A stretch of DNA of 64,000 nt from CAZRCZ01 sp964598765 (GCA_964598765.1 CAZRCZ010000016.1:1-64000), one strand, 5' to 3'. Shown: positions 34,373-43,793, counted from the first letter of the stretch. Notes: generated from the letters alone by a model not told the origin. A program made the numbers and translations.

Positions 34373-35223
34373 CGGAACTTCCTTCGGAATCTTCCGCGCA
34401 GAAGAATCGCCCCCAAGTTCACTCCGAGAACCACCACGATCAACGTCAGCGCGGTCCCGTAGGCCATCGGCCGGGCCTTCTCCGCGTCGGGATGCTGGGT
34501 TGAAAGGATGTAAAGATGATACGGAAGCGCCATGACCTGATCGAAAATCGAATGAGGAAGCTTCGGGAGATAAAAGGCCGCCACCGTCAGGAGAATCGGC
34601 GCGGTTTCGCCCGCGGCGCGTCCGATGCCGAGAATCGCTCCCGTCAACATTCCCGGCAAAGCGTAAGGCAATACGTTCTTCCGTATGGTTTCCCATTGAG
34701 TCGCTCCCAAGGCCAGACTTCCCTCGCGCAGGGATTGCGGAACGGACCGCAATGCCTCTTCACTCGTGACGATGATGACGGGCAGGATCATGCAGGCCAG
34801 CGTCAAGCATCCGGCGAGGATCGAGGTTCCGAGTTTGAAAAATAGGACAAAAAGTCCCATGCCGAAAAGTCCGAAGACGATGGATGGGACGCCGGCCAGC
34901 GTGATGATGGCGAGCCGAATCGCGCGCGCAAACCGCCCTTGGGCCGAGTATTCCGTCAGATAAATCGCCCCGGCCATGCCCAACGGAAGCGCGACGGCGA
35001 TCGTTCCGAAAACCAGACAAAGCGTCCCGATGATGACGGGAAGGATGCCTCCTTCCAGTCCTCCCCGGCGCGGCATCGCGCTGATGAAGCTCCAACTCAT
35101 CACAGGCCATCCCTTGCGCGCGATGTCGAAAATGATCCATCCCACCGCCGCGACAATGGAATAGCAGACCGCGCGCATGGCGAGAAAGACAGCCCCTTCA
35201 AGTTTGGCGCGAATTGTTCTCAT
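34366..35223 (-). CDS. pstA: phosphate ABC transporter permease PstA
   Basis: 285 residues with about six membrane helices. The EAA-type loop appears as EALRSVPQSLREGSLALGAT, followed by WETIRKNVLPYALPGMLTGA. The start overlaps the pstC stop as ATGA. It forms the membrane channel with PstC. Confidence 0.94.
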   Translation of the reverse strand: MRTIRAKLEGAVFLAMRAVCYSIVAAVGWIIFDIARKGWPVMSWSFISAMPRRGGLEGGILPVIIGTLCLVFGTIAVALPLGMAGAIYLTEYSAQGRFARAIRLAIITLAGVPSIVFGLFGMGLFVLFFKLGTSILAGCLTLACMILPVIIVTSEEALRSVPQSLREGSLALGATQWETIRKNVLPYALPGMLTGAILGIGRAAGETAPILLTVAAFYLPKLPHSIFDQVMALPYHLYILSTQHPDAEKARPMAYGTALTLIVVVLGVNLGAILLRGRFRRKFRW

Positions 35224-36095
35224 CAAACGCTCCGATACCTTCGTAACGCCCATTGCGCGATCATGTTCAGCGCCAAGGTGGTCAAAAGCAGAACGACCCC
35301 GATGCAAAACAGAGCGCGATAATGGGGGCTTCCGAAGGCGACTTCCCCCATCTCCGCCGCGACCGTCGCCGTCATCGTCCGGACCGATGAAAGAGGGGAA
35401 AGGGTTGGAACCGCCGCGTTGCCGGTGACCATCAAGACCGCCATCGTCTCGCCGATCACCCGTCCCATGCCGAGCATCACGGCGGCGATGATGCCGGAGA
35501 GCGCGGCGGGGACCGTCACGCGCCAGATGGTTTGAAGCCGGCTCGCGCCCAAGGCGAGCGAAGCCTGTTTGTAATCGGCGGGAACTGCGGTGATCGCGTC
35601 CTCCGACGTGGAGATGATCGTGGGAATGGCCATCAACGCCAGAACGACGCCGCCGGTGAGGGCGCATTGCCCCGTCGAGAGACCGAAGACCGCCTTGACG
35701 AATGGAGCCACCGTCCGCAGACCGAAGAATCCGATGACCACCGACGGAATGCCAGCGAGCAATTCGATAAAGGGTTTTAGCAATTCGCGTTCCCGCGCTC
35801 CCGCGACTTCGGCAAGATAGACCGCGCCGCAAACGCCGAATGGAACGGCAAGAATTGTGGCCAAAAAAGTCACGACGGCCGTTCCCGTTGCCAAGGAGCC
35901 GATGCCGTAAGCCGGTTTCTGGAACGAGACCGGATTCCAACGATTGCCGAAAAGCTCGCGCAATCCCGGAACCCTGAGAAAGGGGGCGGCCTCCTTTCCT
36001 AGAAAAATAAAGATGAGGGCGACCACGAGAATGCTCATCGAGGCCGCCCCCATCAGGATCATGCGGATGATCCGCTCGCGCAGGCGATGTTTCAC
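35223..36095 (-). CDS. pstC: phosphate ABC transporter permease PstC
   Basis: 290 residues, about six helices. It carries the family segments FGVCGAVYLAEVAG, PSVVIGFFGL and the EAA-type ITAVPADYKQASLALGAS, RLQTIWRVTVPAALSGI. It begins 4 bp after pstS and overlaps pstA by 3-4 bases, so the genes are translationally linked. Confidence 0.94.
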   Translation of the reverse strand: MKHRLRERIIRMILMGAASMSILVVALIFIFLGKEAAPFLRVPGLRELFGNRWNPVSFQKPAYGIGSLATGTAVVTFLATILAVPFGVCGAVYLAEVAGARERELLKPFIELLAGIPSVVIGFFGLRTVAPFVKAVFGLSTGQCALTGGVVLALMAIPTIISTSEDAITAVPADYKQASLALGASRLQTIWRVTVPAALSGIIAAVMLGMGRVIGETMAVLMVTGNAAVPTLSPLSSVRTMTATVAAEMGEVAFGSPHYRALFCIGVVLLLTTLALNMIAQWALRRYRSV

Positions 36096-36099
36096 CGCG

Positions 36100-37005
36100 T
36101 CATTTCTCCCTCACGTAATCGTTTTCGGATACGATCTTCTGTCCCGCCTCGCTGAGGGAAAAGTTGATGAAGCCGTCAATGATTCCTCCGGGGCTTCCGT
36201 TCAGGTAAAGAAAGAGAGGGCGGGAAATGGAGTATTTGCCCGATTTGACCGTTTCCTCGGAGGGACTGACCGCCGGAGCGGCGTCATCGGCCTTGATCTG
36301 GAGGATTTTCACCTTGTCCTTGGCCTTGGCCGCGTAGCCCAGACCGACGTAGCCGATCCCGCCGTTGTCGTTGCCGACCCCTTCGACGATGGCCGCCGTC
36401 GCGGGCATCAGCCGGACGGTCTGCGCATAGTCCTCCTTCTTGAGGACGTGCTCCTGAACGAAGACATACGTACCGGAACTGGATTCGCGCGAGAGCGCGA
36501 TGATCGGTTGGTCCGAACCTCCGACTTCCTTCCAGTTCTTATACACGCCCGTGTAGATTTTCTTGATCTGATCCTGCGTCAGGACGCTCACGGGATTGGA
36601 GGGATGGACAATGATGGCCAGTCCGTCGCGCGCGACGACCACCTCGCGCAGTTTGATTCCCTTTTGTTCGGCGGTCTTTTTTTCCTCGGGTTTCATTTCG
36701 CGCGAAGCCGAGCAAATGTCGGTCGTGCCGTTGAGCAGGGCGGCGATGCCGGTCCCTGATCCTCCGCCGGTGACGGAGATGTCGGCTTCCTTGTGCGCCT
36801 TCATGTAGGCTTCGCTCCAAGCCGTGACCAAGTGCACCATCGTGTCCGATCCCTTGATCGTCAGGGTTTGCGGTTCCCCTTTCTTGGCCTTGGATTTTCC
36901 CTCGTCCTTGGCTCCCATGAGGGCGATTCCGATAAGAATCGCCGGCAGAATCGTTGCGGCGGAACGCGCCGCGTTTTTCAGTTTGCTCCCCAGAGCGGTG
37001 TTCAT
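36100..37005 (-). CDS. pstS: phosphate-binding protein PstS
   Basis: 301 residues. A signal sequence lies at about 1-32 (ATILPAILIGIALMG). Phosphate-site segments are IKGSDTM, the GGGSGTGIAALLNGTTDICS stretch and LSRESSSGTYVFVQEHVL. There is no lipobox, so the protein is probably periplasmic. It is the first gene of the pst operon, with two Pho-box-like sites in the 330-bp leader and AAGGAA before the ATG. Confidence 0.95.
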   Translation of the reverse strand: MNTALGSKLKNAARSAATILPAILIGIALMGAKDEGKSKAKKGEPQTLTIKGSDTMVHLVTAWSEAYMKAHKEADISVTGGGSGTGIAALLNGTTDICSASREMKPEEKKTAEQKGIKLREVVVARDGLAIIVHPSNPVSVLTQDQIKKIYTGVYKNWKEVGGSDQPIIALSRESSSGTYVFVQEHVLKKEDYAQTVRLMPATAAIVEGVGNDNGGIGYVGLGYAAKAKDKVKILQIKADDAAPAVSPSEETVKSGKYSISRPLFLYLNGSPGGIIDGFINFSLSEAGQKIVSENDYVREK

Positions 37006-37040
37006 TTCAAATTCCTTTCTCTCGCTGGAGGCGAGAATAC

Positions 37041-37067
37041 GTTGCGAATGTTAGATTTTGATTAGGG
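37041..37067 (-). promoter_or_regulatory. Pho-box-like site, proximal to pstS
   Basis: On the minus strand the order is CCCTAAT, 4 bp, ATCTAAC, ATTC. The two heptamers are 11 bp apart, as in Pho boxes. It lies about 36-62 bp upstream of the pstS ATG, where the -35 region would be. Confidence 0.5.
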
Positions 37068-37267
37068 AAATGCGTGAATCGCGTTAGGCCGCCGGTCGCG
37101 CATTCTCCCGGTTCGTCACCCGACATGATAAGGACCGCGTGGAATCCGTTTTTATTTTCGTCGCGGGCCGCCGATCGATCCTCCCTTCCGTGGAGATTGA
37201 ATTTTGCGCCATTTCATCTTTTCAACTTCAACGCGGCGCAAGAGTATCGGAGGCGGATTAGGGGACG

Positions 37268-37296
37268 GTGTGGGAAATGTTAGAACTGCGTGAGAA
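37268..37296 (-). promoter_or_regulatory. Pho-box-like site, distal to pstS
   Basis: On the minus strand: TTCTCAC, GCAG, TTCTAAC, ATTT, CCCACAC. Three 7-bp units are spaced by 11 bp. TTCTAACATTT is shared exactly with the site upstream of phoB. Confidence 0.55.
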
Positions 37297-37335
37297 ATAC
37301 GGGCGGGACTTCCGTTCAATGTATAGATCGTATTT

Positions 37336-39111
37336 TCAAACTACGGGAAGATGGATCGTAAAAACGCTTCCCTCCCCCTTGACGCTTTGGACCGACGCGC
37401 TTCCGCCGTGGGCTTGGGCGATGTGCTTGACGATGGCCAAGCCGAGTCCCGTGCCGCCGAGCTTGCGGCTACGGGCTTTGTCCACGCGATAAAACCGTTC
37501 GAAGATGCGGGGGAGATGTTCGGCGGAAATCCCGCATCCGGAATCGCGGACGCGAATTTGAATTTCGGATTCCGCACGCGCGGCCTCGACCTTCACCTTG
37601 CCGCCGATCTCGCTATATTTCACGGCGTTGTCAATCAGATTGACGACGGCCTGCTCCAAGAGAGGCGCGTTGACGCCGGCGACAAGATCGTCTTCGGCGG
37701 ACAACTCCAAGAGGACGTTCTTTTCCCGCGCCTGACGCTCGCAGGATTGAATCGCCGAAGCCAACACGCCTTTCAATCCCGTTTCTTCCAGCGCGATTTC
37801 ACCTTTTTCGGCTTCCTGCTCGATTCGTGAAAGACTTAGAAGGTCCTCGATAATGGCGTTAAGCCGGTCGGATTGCCGCGCGAGAATGGCGAGAAACTTT
37901 TTGGTTTCTTCGGGGTCGTTCAGCGCCCCATCTTGGAGCGTCTCGACGAATCCCTTAATGGAAGTGATCGGCGTTTTCAATTCGTGCGAGACGTTGGCGA
38001 CGAAGTCCCGGCGAACGCGCTCCAATTTCCGCAGATGGGAAACGTCGTTCAGCACGACGACCACGCCGGTTGCCCGCGCCCCTTCGTCCTTGAGCGTCGT
38101 GCAGTGAACCTGCATGAATTTTTCGCGTCCCAAGGGACCGAGAACGATTTCCCCCTCGGCGGGGCGCGCGGTCTTCAAGGTTTGATCCACCAATCGCTCC
38201 AATTCCGAATTGCGCACGACCTCCTGCAAATGTTTGCCCAAGGCCAAGGCCGGATCGGTTTCGAGAAGCTCGGCCGACGAGGCGTTGAGCTTGAGGATTC
38301 TCCCTTCGCCATCCACGGCCAACACCCCTTCGGCCATGCTCGCCAATACGGTTTCCTGTTCGTTGGTTTGTCGGACGACGGCGCGGATCCGGTCGTCCAG
38401 CCGCGCGGCCATCTGGTTGATCCGTTCGGCCAAGCCGCCGATCTCCTCGCTTCGCGTGACGGTCATCCGCGCGGACAAGTCCCCTTCGACGTAACGATCG
38501 GCGGTTTCCTTCATTTCCTCCAAGGGCTTGCTGATCCGCCGGGCGAACCAATAAGTAATCCCCGCGGATAAGAGGGCGATGACCAAAACCCCGGCCAGAA
38601 TTCGCGCGCGAATGGCTCCCAGCGCTTCGTCAATAAACGTGATCGGAACGGCGACGCGGACGATCGCCGTCGTCGCGCCGTTTTTTCGCAAGGGAATCGC
38701 CACGTAAAGAAGATTTTTTTTAATGGTGTGGCTGAATCGCATGGAGGATCCGAAGCCCGTCCGCAAGGCGTCCTTGACCTCCGGGCGGTCGGAATGGTTG
38801 TCCATTTTTTCGGGGTCTTCCATCGAATCGCCGAGCACTTTTCCCGACGGAGCGATGACCGTGATGCGGCTCGATGCCTTGACTCCAAGTTCGCGGCACC
38901 ACGCCTCGAAATCGGCGTCCCCTCTGGCGTTGAGCCGCTCTATGACCAGACGCCCCGCCAACTCGGCTCGCAATTTGAGATCGGCGGTCATTTCGTCCAG
39001 ATAGGCTTGGCGTAAAACCCGCGCCGAATACCACGTTCCGGCGCCCAATCCCCCAAGCGCGATCAAAAGAACGGAAACGTAAATTTGCCGAATGACTCGC
39101 GGACGACCCAT
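37336..39111 (-). CDS. phoR: phosphate regulon sensor histidine kinase PhoR
   Basis: 591 residues. Two membrane helices (about 9-30 and 171-190) enclose a sensor region. A HAMP domain (about 190-240) and a PAS domain (about 255-360) follow. The DHp helix has FVANVSHELKTPITSIKGF with H376. The ATPase has NLIDNAVKYS, RDSGCGI and GTGLGLAIVKHI. It phosphorylates PhoB under low phosphate. phoB lies 47 bp upstream in the same operon and pstS downstream. Confidence 0.94.
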   Translation of the reverse strand: MGRPRVIRQIYVSVLLIALGGLGAGTWYSARVLRQAYLDEMTADLKLRAELAGRLVIERLNARGDADFEAWCRELGVKASSRITVIAPSGKVLGDSMEDPEKMDNHSDRPEVKDALRTGFGSSMRFSHTIKKNLLYVAIPLRKNGATTAIVRVAVPITFIDEALGAIRARILAGVLVIALLSAGITYWFARRISKPLEEMKETADRYVEGDLSARMTVTRSEEIGGLAERINQMAARLDDRIRAVVRQTNEQETVLASMAEGVLAVDGEGRILKLNASSAELLETDPALALGKHLQEVVRNSELERLVDQTLKTARPAEGEIVLGPLGREKFMQVHCTTLKDEGARATGVVVVLNDVSHLRKLERVRRDFVANVSHELKTPITSIKGFVETLQDGALNDPEETKKFLAILARQSDRLNAIIEDLLSLSRIEQEAEKGEIALEETGLKGVLASAIQSCERQAREKNVLLELSAEDDLVAGVNAPLLEQAVVNLIDNAVKYSEIGGKVKVEAARAESEIQIRVRDSGCGISAEHLPRIFERFYRVDKARSRKLGGTGLGLAIVKHIAQAHGGSASVQSVKGEGSVFTIHLPVV

Positions 39112-39157
39112 GAATTTTTTCCCGAATTATCGGCGGATCGGCGAACGTTACTCCGAC

Positions 39158-39850
39158 TCATTCCTTGAATCGGTATCCGACGCCGCGAACCGTCTCGATG
39201 TAATCCCCGGCCTTGCCTAGTTTTCGGCGCAGGCCGACGATCTGAACGTCCACCGAGCGGTCGGTCACGGGATAACCCGCGCCCCGGACCGCCTCGACGA
39301 TCTGATAGCGCGTGAACACCCAACCCGGGCGTCGCGCCAAGAAATGAATGATCCGAAATTCGGTAAAAGTCAACTCCACCGGGCGGTCTTTGAGGAGAAC
39401 TTCATGGCGGCCCGGATGAATGGCCAATTCATGAATGTGAAGAACCGAAGTTTCGTCCATCGGTTCCCGTGAGCGTCGGCGAAGGACGGTTTTAATTCGA
39501 GCCAGCAAAACGCGCGGACTAAAGGGTTTGATGAGATAATCATCCGCCCCAAGCTCCAGTCCCGCGACGATGTCGGCCTCTTCCCCGCGCGCCGTCACCA
39601 TGATAATCGGAATCCCGCCGGTCTTCGGATCGCTTCGGAGTTGTCGGCAGACCTCCAGACCGTCCATGCCGGGAAGCATCAGATCCAGAAGAATGAGATC
39701 GGGGGCCTTGGCCCGCGCGGTCTTCAAGCCTTCTTCCCCGGACTCTTCGCCAAGAGTTTGGTAGCCCGACTTGGCAAGGTTATAGCGGATCAGTTCCGCG
39801 ATGTCCTCGTCGTCTTCAATCGTCAGTATTTTTTCCTTGGTCGCCGCCAT
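39158..39850 (-). CDS. phoB: phosphate regulon response regulator PhoB
   Basis: 230 residues from the ATG giving MAATKEKILTIEDDED, with GGGAG upstream. The receiver has the acidic pocket EDDED, phosphorylated D56 in DLILLDLMLPG, and the conserved K in LIKPF. The OmpR-type winged helix follows (about 135-230: FTEFRIIHFLARRPGWVFTR and RSVDVQIVGLRRKLG). It should bind the three Pho-box-like sites. Confidence 0.93.
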   Translation of the reverse strand: MAATKEKILTIEDDEDIAELIRYNLAKSGYQTLGEESGEEGLKTARAKAPDLILLDLMLPGMDGLEVCRQLRSDPKTGGIPIIMVTARGEEADIVAGLELGADDYLIKPFSPRVLLARIKTVLRRRSREPMDETSVLHIHELAIHPGRHEVLLKDRPVELTFTEFRIIHFLARRPGWVFTRYQIVEAVRGAGYPVTDRSVDVQIVGLRRKLGKAGDYIETVRGVGYRFKE

Positions 39851-39890
39851 GACGCTCCCATGCTCCCATCCTTTTCCAAGGATCGTCACG

Positions 39891-39915
39891 CCCAAATGTT
39901 AGAAAATTATGAGGC
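39891..39915 (-). promoter_or_regulatory. Pho-box-like site upstream of phoB
   Basis: On the minus strand: GCCTCAT, AATT, TTCTAAC, ATTT. It matches the distal pstS site in the second heptamer and following ATTT, with the same 11-bp period. It lies about 40-65 bp before the phoB start and implies autoregulation. Confidence 0.5.
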
Positions 39916-39923
39916 CAACCGGA

Positions 39924-40493
39924 TTATTTGTCAGGAGAGGTCCAATTGAGATGCGTGAATTCCTCTTCCAATTGAACGCCCAGCGAATTCAGCGCCATCG
40001 AGACCAGATGATACTGGCCGACGGTGAAAATGAAATCCATCAACTGCTGGGTGGAGTAGCGCTTGGCCAGCGCGTCCCATGAGCCGTCGCCCAACCGTGA
40101 ATCCCGATGCAATTCGTCCACGGCGCGAATGAGCGCGGCCTCAAAATCGCCCCATCCGGGGGCGTCCGGTCCGGCGGCGCACCGCCGAATCTCCTCTTCG
40201 CTCAGGCCCATCCGCTTGCCAATCTCCGCGTGATGCCCCCATTCGTATTCCGCCCGGCATAGCCAGCCGACGCGCAGAATCACGATTTCGCGGTCGCGCG
40301 GAGGAAGAGTTGATCCCCCAAGGACGTGATTGCCGAAGACGAGCCAGTTCTTCAGAAGTTTGGGGTGTCGGGCCAGCGTCGCGAAGATGTTGAAAATTTT
40401 TCCCCCTCGCCGCAGGGGTTCAAGCAATTTTCTTTCTTCCTCGGTCCACCGCGATTCGGCAAGCGGTTCCACGCGGGGTTTAGGCTGGGGCAT
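39924..40493 (-). CDS. carboxymuconolactone decarboxylase (CMD/AhpD-like) family protein
   Basis: 189 residues, helical. The family pattern is NIFATLARHPKLLKNWLVFG, LPPRDREIVILRVGWLCRAE, YEWGHHAEIGKRMGLSEEEI. The CXXC pair of true AhpD enzymes is not present, since only one Cys lies in that helix. The family includes decarboxylases and peroxidase-like proteins; the substrate here is unknown. The gene ends just upstream of the phoB regulatory region, on the same strand. Confidence 0.85.
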   Translation of the reverse strand: MPQPKPRVEPLAESRWTEEERKLLEPLRRGGKIFNIFATLARHPKLLKNWLVFGNHVLGGSTLPPRDREIVILRVGWLCRAEYEWGHHAEIGKRMGLSEEEIRRCAAGPDAPGWGDFEAALIRAVDELHRDSRLGDGSWDALAKRYSTQQLMDFIFTVGQYHLVSMALNSLGVQLEEEFTHLNWTSPDK

Positions 40494-40534
40494 GTTCGAG
40501 ACTCCTTCTTAAAATTTCCTAGAGTTGAATTTGA

Positions 40535-41959
40535 TTATGCGCCGCCACAAAAATCGAGCGCCAGATGTCCCAACGCCAACGCGCACGGCAGGAGCATCCC
40601 GACCTCGATGGATTCGTCAATGCAATGAATCGAAAGGCGATCCGGATCGGCGCGCGGCTCGATCACTTGAAATCCGTAGGTCGGGCTTCCGAGCGGGCGC
40701 ACAAATCGGGAGTCGGTGAATCCGGTGCACCACGTCGGAAGAACCTCGACCGGAGCCGGAGGTTGGAACGCGGCGTCGAGCGCCCTCTTGAATAATTTTT
40801 CGATTTCAGCAGGGAAGGGAGAGACGCTGGATTGGGCGGTTTCGGAAATCTCAAATTTCAAATTTGATGTTTCAGATGGATTCAAAACCGACAGAATTTC
40901 GTCAATCGCCTTTTCCAAATCGGCGCGCGTCTGGCCGGGCAAAAGCCGCGCGTCGCATTTGAGTGCGACCCGAGATGGAACGACGTTTGTTTTGTCCCCT
41001 CCCGCCACCAGCGTCGGGACGATGCTCAGGCGGCTCTGCGCCATGAGCGAATTGCGAAACGAGGCGGAATAACGCCGTTCCGCAGTGGCGATGGTCTCGG
41101 CCAAATTTTCCTCCCTCGTTTCGCCGCTCAATTCCATCCAGCGACGGATTTGGCGGAAGATTGGCGAGACGGGTTCGGGCCGGCTCTGCCATTGCGCGAT
41201 TCGCTCGGCAAGCCGGGCAATCGTCAGAAGCGGATTGATTTTTCCCCACGGAACCGAGGCGTGCGTTCCCGGTCCCTTGGCGGTGAAGGTGACTTCATAG
41301 CGTCCCTTTTCGCCGCAACCGACGAGAAACAGCGGATTCCCCGCCGACGAACGGCCAAAGAACGCGCCCCCTCCTTCGTTGATCGCCATGTCGGCTTTGA
41401 GAAAATCGGGTTCGTTCGCCGCCAACCAACCGAATCCCCATTTCCCGCCGGCTTCTTCATCCGCTCCGACGGCAAGGCGGATTTCGCCGCGCTTGGGCAG
41501 ACCCAACCGTGCCAGCGTCGCCACGGCAAAAAGTTCGGCGGCGACAAGCATCTTGCAATCATTCGAGCCTCGACCGTAAATCCGGCCGTCGGCGATCTCC
41601 GCCGAAAAGGGAGGGAACCGCCAAGCCGATTCGTCGCCGACCGGAACGACGTCGCTGTGGCTCATCAGCAGAAGGGTTTTGCCATCGCCGGTTTTCGCGG
41701 CGGACTTGGCCGGAATCCGCGCCAGCAAATTCGCCCGCCCGGGCGCGCCTTGAGCCGTCCGCGCCGAAATTCCATGTCCATTCAAATAATCCCCCATCAC
41801 GGCGGCCACGGCGTCCTCCTTTGCGGAGGAACCGTCGCCGAAATTGACGGAGGGAACCTGAACGATCCGGCGATGAAGCGCGATCAGTTCGGATTCGGCC
41901 AGAGTCATCGCCTCGTGAAGTTCGGCGTGGAGAGAAGAAGAAGCGGATCCGGTTTCCAT
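40535..41959 (-). CDS. M20 family metallopeptidase (ArgE/DapE/CPG2-like)
   Basis: 474 residues if the ATG giving METGSASSS is used. A GTG farther up and an ATG giving MTLAESELIAL are alternatives; none has a well-spaced site. Zinc-site segments are LLMSHSDVVPVG, GRGSNDCKM and VGADEEAGG, and the C-terminal has TGFTDSRF. The dimerisation domain contains GPGTHASVPWGKINPL. The family hydrolyses acyl-amino acids or dipeptides in the cytoplasm; the substrate cannot be chosen from sequence alone. Confidence 0.85.
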   Translation of the reverse strand: METGSASSSLHAELHEAMTLAESELIALHRRIVQVPSVNFGDGSSAKEDAVAAVMGDYLNGHGISARTAQGAPGRANLLARIPAKSAAKTGDGKTLLLMSHSDVVPVGDESAWRFPPFSAEIADGRIYGRGSNDCKMLVAAELFAVATLARLGLPKRGEIRLAVGADEEAGGKWGFGWLAANEPDFLKADMAINEGGGAFFGRSSAGNPLFLVGCGEKGRYEVTFTAKGPGTHASVPWGKINPLLTIARLAERIAQWQSRPEPVSPIFRQIRRWMELSGETREENLAETIATAERRYSASFRNSLMAQSRLSIVPTLVAGGDKTNVVPSRVALKCDARLLPGQTRADLEKAIDEILSVLNPSETSNLKFEISETAQSSVSPFPAEIEKLFKRALDAAFQPPAPVEVLPTWCTGFTDSRFVRPLGSPTYGFQVIEPRADPDRLSIHCIDESIEVGMLLPCALALGHLALDFCGGA

Positions 41960-42046
41960 GTGGCGCGCGGGCAAGACAAGGAATAGGGGTTCGATTTCCG
42001 CTCGAACCCGTAGGGAATTGAACACCCCCTTGTCAGAACGACCCTA

Positions 42047-42090
42047 GAGCAAGAGCAAGAGTAAGAGCAAGATTAAGATTAGGATTACGC
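42047..42090. repeat. GAGCAA hexamer run
   Basis: A run of GAGCAA, GAGCAA, GAGTAA, GAGCAA, GATTAA, GATTAG units, period 6. It belongs to the same family as the runs at 12313, 47169 and 48052. It lies between lpxI and the M20 gene. Confidence 0.6.
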
Positions 42091-42107
42091 TTAAGAAGCG
42101 AGAAGGA

Positions 42108-42962
42108 TCAGACCCCGATCAAGGTGATCTTATGGCTCTGAGCCAAATCGACCGCCTCGGCTTGATCGAAAAACAGGGTTTCATCGGCGGAGAAAGCCAG
42201 CGCGGCGGCTTTGACCTCGATCATCTTCTGGATCGTCGTGATGCCGAAAACCGGAACGTCGAAGCGTTTGTCCTGTTGCGGTTTGCTGACCTTGACCACG
42301 ACGACGCCGGGACCGGCAATCTGGCCCCCCCGGAGAATCGCCGCGTCGGTTCCTTCCATCGCCTCGACGGCGACAACGCTCAGTCCCTTGACTACCACGG
42401 TTTGGCCGACGTCCAGTCCGGCGATCTGCTTGGCCAATTCATGGCCGAACTCAATGTCTTTCCGCACGTCGGAGTTGGGGGGACGCAGGGAAGTCAGAAG
42501 CCCTTTCCCCGGCATGAAGCTTCGCAGAAAGAGGGTGGAATCCAAAACGTGGATGTTCTCTCTTTCCAATTCCTGCGTGACGACGCCCAAGATCGAATTG
42601 GCCTTCTTGTTGACCATCTTGGCTAGCATCTTCAATCCGCGACCGTCAATTCGGGTTAATTGGAAGATGGAACTGTGCTTGACCCGGCCGCACATCACGG
42701 CGTTGGATATCCCCTCGGCGTGGCAGGTCCGGATCAACCGGCCAAATTGGCCGATTTCCATCCAATGGATGGTTTCGACTTCGGCTTCAAGATCGGAGGA
42801 AGTGATGCCCCGGACGCCAAAGGCGGTCACGGGAATAGAGAAATCGCGGGCGGCGCGGGCGACCAGAAAGGGAAACGCCCCTTCTCCGGCGATCAGGCCG
42901 AGTTTGGTGATTTCCCCGAGGTCGGGGTGGGGGAGAGCGGCTTGCAAGGCTGAGCTGGACAT
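42108..42962 (-). CDS. lpxI: UDP-2,3-diacylglucosamine diphosphatase LpxI
   Basis: 284 residues. The sequence KLGLIAGEGAFPFLVARAAR opens a DUF1009/LpxI N-terminal domain, and the C-terminal domain includes AGLDVGQTVVVKGLSVVAVE, AMEGTDAAILRGG and LVKVSKPQQDKRFDVP-like text. It hydrolyses UDP-diacylglucosamine to lipid X in lipid A synthesis, and so supports an outer membrane with LPS. Length is typical. Confidence 0.92.
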   Translation of the reverse strand: MSSSALQAALPHPDLGEITKLGLIAGEGAFPFLVARAARDFSIPVTAFGVRGITSSDLEAEVETIHWMEIGQFGRLIRTCHAEGISNAVMCGRVKHSSIFQLTRIDGRGLKMLAKMVNKKANSILGVVTQELERENIHVLDSTLFLRSFMPGKGLLTSLRPPNSDVRKDIEFGHELAKQIAGLDVGQTVVVKGLSVVAVEAMEGTDAAILRGGQIAGPGVVVVKVSKPQQDKRFDVPVFGITTIQKMIEVKAAALAFSADETLFFDQAEAVDLAQSHKITLIGV

Positions 42963-43109
42963 CGGGTCTCTCCTTCGTCAGTCTAAGCTGAAGCTCAACG
43001 CGGCGGCGTTAGTAACAACGGCGGGTTGCCAACCCGCGGGCGATCCAAAACCCCGGCGCGAAAATCCGCCGACCTTCGCGCGAATTCTTTGTATCAGGAG
43101 GACCCTCCG

Positions 43110-43655
43110 ATGGGCAAGTGGTTAGTGAAGTCCGACCCCGAAAATTTTTCGTTCGCCGATCTTCGGCGGGTCGGGACCACGGCTTGGGACGGGGTGCGGA
43201 ACGCGCTCGCCCAGCAGAACCTCCGTCGCATGGAACTGGGCGATCCGGTCATGGTTTATCACTCGGGGGAGGACAGGGCGATTGTCGGGTTGGCCGAGGT
43301 CGTCCGCGAGACCTATCTCGATCCGACGGACGAAAAAGGGAAATCGGCCTGCGTGGATTTGAAATTCGTCGCGGCGTTCAAGAAACCGGTCACGTTAGCC
43401 GAAATCAAATCCGACCCCAAACTCAAAAATTTCGATTTGGTCCGCATCTCGCGCCTGAGCGTCATGCCGGTCGGCGAGACGCATTGGAAAATTTTGATGA
43501 AGATGGCGGAAGTAAGCTCCGATCCAAACCGCGCGGAATTATTCGCCTTAATGAACCGTGTCGCCAAACGCAACCGTCGCATTCCCGACGCTCGGATTGA
43601 AGCGGCAATTTCAAGAGCGATCAAGGAAGTCCGCGATGAGAAATCGCGGTCGTAG
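43110..43655 (+). CDS. EVE domain-containing protein
   Basis: 181 residues from the ATG at 43110, which has CAGGAGGA upstream. It begins MGKWLVKSDPENFSFADLRR and continues with WDGVRNALAQQNLR, VMVYHSG, IVGLAEVVRE and RISRLSVMPV. This is the whole EVE/thymocyte-like fold, a PUA-related domain that binds modified bases. Such proteins occur in housekeeping and in defence contexts. A palindrome (GCGGGTTGCCAACCCGC, 43021-43037) precedes it. Confidence 0.9.
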   Translation: MGKWLVKSDPENFSFADLRRVGTTAWDGVRNALAQQNLRRMELGDPVMVYHSGEDRAIVGLAEVVRETYLDPTDEKGKSACVDLKFVAAFKKPVTLAEIKSDPKLKNFDLVRISRLSVMPVGETHWKILMKMAEVSSDPNRAELFALMNRVAKRNRRIPDARIEAAISRAIKEVRDEKSRS

Positions 43656-43720
43656 AGCATTTTATGGTGAAAACGAAACTTCTTAAAGGAAACCAGCTTT
43701 CGCCCCAGTCGTCGGTCCCG

Positions 43721-43747
43721 TAGAGACGCCCCACCGGGGCGTCTCTA
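43721..43747. terminator. perfect 12-bp hairpin between convergent genes
   Basis: TAGAGACGCCCC / GGGGCGTCTCTA with loop ACC. It lies in the 138-bp gap between the EVE gene and the FG-GAP gene and could terminate both transcripts, although no T tract is long. It is of the GTAGAGACG type seen dispersed in other bacterial genomes. Confidence 0.5.
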
Positions 43748-43793
43748 GAGGAGAAAACGGCCACGGGATTTCTGTAATTGCGCTAAAATTTTT

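Larger units (their letters stand above)
37006..37335. other. pstS regulatory intergenic region
   Basis: 330 bp without a gene between phoR and pstS. It contains two Pho-box-like sites described separately. The upstream half is otherwise GC-rich DNA with no strong hairpin. Confidence 0.5.

Noticed and set aside
34372..34696. N-terminal extension of pstB
   Set aside because: It lies inside pstA and has no ATPase-like sequence; the ATG at 34372 fits the family and overlaps the pstA stop.
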